From JANXVY01 sp034408685 (GTDB lineage Bacteria; Pseudomonadota; Alphaproteobacteria; Rhizobiales; Hyphomicrobiaceae): 45,377 bases of DNA. The notes beneath the pieces are model-generated. The model did not search any database and was not told the DNA's origin. It was given only the letters and a program-made list of their open reading frames with translations. Location: NCBI GenBank assembly GCA_034408685.1, contig JAWXCP010000134.1:1-45377 (forward strand), in the 5' to 3' direction. The translations under genes and the position numbers were made by a program. This document shows positions 42,464 to 45,377 of the stretch, piece by piece (the stretch's first letter is position 1; each line of letters opens with the position of its first letter).

Positions 42464-42729
42464 TCGTTGCCAAAGCGCCACCCGATCACAGATCAATCGT
42501 CCCACTTCCGGCAGCTCATGGCCCATGACGTCATCGGGCCCTTGTCTGCTTTCTCATGTGCTGCTGCCCCGTCCGCTGCTGCCCCGTCCGCTTCTGTAAT
42601 TGAGACGCCACAAGACGCCGACAACAGACCCCGGAAGCGTTGCATTCCGGTAGCCCACAGCGATCTCAAAATACGTTACACGGCGTCCAACAGCGTCCGG
42701 CCCCGTCCGGCTAATGTTTCTTGAAATCA

Positions 42730-45132
42730 TTAGGCTTTTTTCCCTTCGGTTTTTCGGGCTGGCTGCTGCGCGCGACGCCAACCCGGAGACCGATCAGTAT
42801 CGTTGCTCCAATGCGTCTGGTTGTCAGGGCCCGAATATCCCTTCCAAAGTTTCAGCAGATTGGCATTCGCAAACGACCTTGCAGCGCTGGCATTTCCAGA
42901 AGCCCGATTGGCCCTGGCGTGCAATGGCTTGGGCACATCGTCGATTTCGCATGGTCCATAAACGGCCTCGATGAGCGGGCGAACGCCTGCCGGAGTGGCT
43001 ATGCTGCCAGCGGCGAATAGCGTTTTGGCACTACGCCAGATGATGCCGTGGTCTTCATAGACAAAGGCCGCTCGTTTCGAGACCTGATCGTACCACGCGC
43101 CGTCATGAACCTGCGCCGGATCGGGTGAGAGGATGAGCAGCTCTGGTGCCGTCATGGGTCGCCATCTGGTGGGGTCGGAAGCATGACGCCACAAGCGACC
43201 GGCTCGCTGGATCATCAAATCGATGGGCGCGAGATCGGTAATCATCGCATCGACGTCGTAATCAAGGCTCTGTTCCAGGATCTGAGTTCCAACCAGCACG
43301 AAGCCTCGACGCTCGCCGCGCGTGTCAATGCGCCCCAGTGCTTCTGTCACGCGCTGTTCGATGTCGAGGCGATGCCCCATGGCAAACCGGGCGTGCAGCA
43401 GAACCGGCGTGAGGCTGCGATCTTGAAGTTCGGTTACCGCCTCGATGGCGTCATCGACGGAGTTTCTGATCCACGCCACGCATCCGCCAGTCTGTGCAAC
43501 TTTTTCTATATGGGTGATGGCATCCTGCGTTGTTTCTATCCGCCGAACTTGCAGTGTGCGCGTACGATCTGACCGGGTTGATAGCTCTCGCTGAGAAGAG
43601 TTTGCGCCACTGACGACGGTGACAAGTGGATAATCCATCGTGTCGGGTAGTTTTGATTTTACACCCAATCCGCGCCTAAAAGCCGCCGCAAGGGCGCTCC
43701 GTTGAATGTTTGGCAAGGTTGCTGAAAGTATGATCGCCGACCCGCCGAGAGCGGCATGAAATTCGAGTAATGTCTCCATCTCTTTGCTCATGTAGGCATC
43801 GTAGGCATGAGCTTCATCGATGATAAGAACTCGATCCGAGAGGCCCCAAAGCCGAAGCGCCTGATACTTGGACGGCAGTACGGCGAGGAGCGCTTGGTCA
43901 ACGGTACCTACGCCGACGTGAGCAAGAAAAACTTTGCGCCGATTATCAGAAATCCAGCTGGCACATGCGGCACCTGATTCATTGCCGACCGCTTCGCTGC
44001 CATTTGCACTATGATCTGACATCGGCAAGATCGATGACGTGAAACCGTCGTGCAGTGAACGCTTGCCGTGTGCCAAAATGAGCGACGGGACCGCAGCATC
44101 ATCAAACAGCTTGCGATAGATTGTTGCAAGCCGATCATACATCGCGTTCGCCGTCGCCATCGTTGGCAACGCGAAGAAAATCCCGTTCGCGCGGCCAGCT
44201 TGCATCAACCGCGCGGCCAGCAGGATTGCCGCTTCGGTCTTGCCGCTGCCTGTAACGTCCTCGACGATCGCCAACATTGGGCCTTCGGGAAGTTCCATCG
44301 TTTCGGCATGTGTTTGCAATGGGCTAAGCGACCGTGCGATCTGCGATGACAATAAGTGCGCGGCACCTATTCCAGGGTGGCAATGAGCTGGGGCGATACC
44401 GCTCTGGACAACGGCCGCTTTCGCGGACGGGAGAGCCGTATTCCAATAATAGGCGTCGAGGCGCTGAGTGGGGGGTGCGAAGTTAAACCATTCTTGATTT
44501 GAGCCAATCCAATCACACAATACTGTTAAACCCGTAATCGACCAGGAAAGGATTGCCAAAGCTTTAGGATCAGGCAACGCTATTGGCTTCGAAAGTGGAA
44601 ACAACTTGTCGACGTGGTTGATGTAGGCATGAAGCGCCTCGCGGGGCAACTTGGACATTCCAGCTGGCAAACTTGTTGGTAAGCCGACAGCGGGCTTGCC
44701 ATGATGCCCGGCGATACTGTTCCAGATGTCGCTAAAGTCGGCAGCTTTCCAACCTGGGAAATCGGCTACTAATTTTTTAAGGACTTCTTCGGATAGCTGA
44801 GATCCAACCAAATCGTGGCGGATATTGCTATGGTCCGAATTCGGGGGCAGGAATTTGCAGGCAAGCTCAGGAACCTTCCATTGAAAACCCTCAGCGAATT
44901 TGCCGATGTCGTGAAGTGCTATCAGCTTTACGAGTAAAGTCTTCGCAACGTTTGGGGCGGTGCCAAGCATGCCAGCTAGTGCTTCAAGCCGTCGTGGGTT
45001 GGCATCTAAGAGTACCTGGGCTACCGCTGCCACATCCAGATTATGATACACAAGCGGATGCCAAGCGGGCTGATGGTTCAGCCCTCCGCCAGCCTTTCCC
45101 CAAAACTGCAAATAGGGCTCAATCAGTTCCAT
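42730..45132 (-). CDS. cas3: Type I-E-like Cas3 nuclease-helicase
   Basis: An 800 aa single-chain Cas3 with fused HD nuclease and SF2 helicase, which degrades DNA bound by Cascade. The N-terminus LQFWGKAGG, HPLVYHNLDVAAVAQ and LIALHDIGKFAEGFQWK mirror E. coli YgcB. HD residues are His30, His74-Asp75, His106 and GHHGKP. Helicase motifs are DVTGSGKTEA (I), DEAH at 439-442 (II), LSATLP (III) and IQRAGRLWRH (VI), all intact. ATG 45132 was chosen over GTG 45153: it follows GGAAAGGGAC and gives the E. coli-like MELIEPYLQFWGK start. No cas8e/cse2/cas7/cas5/cas6/cas1/cas2 lies downstream; the next gene is convergent. Confidence 0.93.
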   Translation of the reverse strand: MELIEPYLQFWGKAGGGLNHQPAWHPLVYHNLDVAAVAQVLLDANPRRLEALAGMLGTAPNVAKTLLVKLIALHDIGKFAEGFQWKVPELACKFLPPNSDHSNIRHDLVGSQLSEEVLKKLVADFPGWKAADFSDIWNSIAGHHGKPAVGLPTSLPAGMSKLPREALHAYINHVDKLFPLSKPIALPDPKALAILSWSITGLTVLCDWIGSNQEWFNFAPPTQRLDAYYWNTALPSAKAAVVQSGIAPAHCHPGIGAAHLLSSQIARSLSPLQTHAETMELPEGPMLAIVEDVTGSGKTEAAILLAARLMQAGRANGIFFALPTMATANAMYDRLATIYRKLFDDAAVPSLILAHGKRSLHDGFTSSILPMSDHSANGSEAVGNESGAACASWISDNRRKVFLAHVGVGTVDQALLAVLPSKYQALRLWGLSDRVLIIDEAHAYDAYMSKEMETLLEFHAALGGSAIILSATLPNIQRSALAAAFRRGLGVKSKLPDTMDYPLVTVVSGANSSQRELSTRSDRTRTLQVRRIETTQDAITHIEKVAQTGGCVAWIRNSVDDAIEAVTELQDRSLTPVLLHARFAMGHRLDIEQRVTEALGRIDTRGERRGFVLVGTQILEQSLDYDVDAMITDLAPIDLMIQRAGRLWRHASDPTRWRPMTAPELLILSPDPAQVHDGAWYDQVSKRAAFVYEDHGIIWRSAKTLFAAGSIATPAGVRPLIEAVYGPCEIDDVPKPLHARANRASGNASAARSFANANLLKLWKGYSGPDNQTHWSNDTDRSPGWRRAQQPARKTEGKKA

Positions 45133-45377
45133 AAGGTCCCTTTCCGACACCAAAAAAACGAACCAAAAACTGCATTTGAGAAATCGAGCTGACCCGCAGG
45201 CAGTTCGGGCGAAGGTATGCCCTGAAAACCTGACGTTATTGGCGGCCCGGTGTCAGAAGTTTAGAAGAAACGGCCGATCCGACCCTGTTCGACCGCGATG
45301 ATGCCTGACAGATCGAACCGGGTTGATACCTGACACTATTCGCCATTCGTTCTGGTGTCACGTTTCGGTTCCGGCGC
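45133..45377. other. Non-coding right edge upstream of cas3
   Basis: No gene seen. The region has repeated CTGACA/TGTCAG motifs: CTGAC-N17-GTCAG near 45,230 and TGACAC-N18-GTGTCA near 45,330, plus a CGCCATTCG unit. These look like the end of an insertion element or a repeat, but no transposase is in the window. The cas3 promoter should be here; an A-rich stretch precedes the start. Confidence 0.4.

Noticed and set aside
42464..42729. Possible CRISPR array next to cas3
   Set aside because: Only short GCCCCGTCCGCT-type direct repeats are present; there are no regularly spaced 28-nt repeats with spacers.
45200..45377. An insertion sequence at the right edge
   Set aside because: Inverted TGACAC/GTGTCA motifs are visible, but there is no transposase or defined ends inside the window, so it cannot be called.

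Overview
This 45.4 kb window is high-GC DNA from an alphaproteobacterium, most likely of the Hyphomicrobiales (Rhizobiales). The pointers are the trpC-moaC-moeA-lexA-comEC gene order, an alphaproteobacterial LexA box (GTTC-N7-GTTC) in front of lexA, a separate glyQ subunit gene, and a carboxy(nor)spermidine dehydrogenase. The species cannot be named from the sequence.

Positions 1-37,460 read as ordinary chromosome. From the left: comEC (5' end cut off by the window); lexA; a broken remnant of a cyclopropane fatty acid synthase gene; the moeA/moaC/trpC operon on the minus strand; an alpha/beta hydrolase-OsmC fusion; pepF; bolA; a J-domain protein; mgtE; a polysaccharide deacetylase; a CNNM/CorC-type transporter; a YceI-cytochrome b561-YceI cluster; a polysaccharide cluster (GT4 glycosyltransferase, polyprenyl sugar-phosphate transferase, O-antigen ligase-like protein); ispB-type prenyl synthase, DUF2007, a TrmN6-like methyltransferase, a GST and an S49 peptidase; glyQ; an acyltransferase; a carboxy(nor)spermidine dehydrogenase; a five-gene branched-chain-amino-acid-type ABC transporter (livGFKHM); and a PhoD-like phosphatase. 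Several of these genes carry 15-bp (5-residue) tandem repeats at protein termini. glyQ has a large in-frame palindromic insertion.

At 37,493 a tRNA-Arg(TCG) marks the edge of a genomic island. A truncated large serine recombinase reads out through the antisense of the tRNA. It is broken by an IS3-family remnant, which also removes the N-terminus of a reverse transcriptase. Next is the main discovery: a diversity-generating retroelement (DGR). It has a DGR-type reverse transcriptase (IGNLTSQ, YVDD); a variable protein with a TIR domain, a coiled-coil-like linker and a C-terminal formylglycine-generating-enzyme/C-type-lectin domain; a variable repeat (VR) in the last 43 codons; and a template repeat (TR) about 380 bp downstream. 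TR and VR differ at 18 template adenines and only one other base in the core, the hallmark of adenine mutagenesis. The TR is flanked by strong hairpins. It also contains an element absent from the VR that folds into a perfect three-way junction with mutually complementary loops. No Avd gene was found.

The island continues with a DUF6155-like protein and a complete type I-E-like Cas3 nuclease-helicase that has no Cascade genes and no CRISPR array in view. The TIR effector with a diversifiable sensor, the DGR and the lone Cas3 suggest a defence/conflict island. The truncated recombinase and RT suggest it is partly decayed or frozen.
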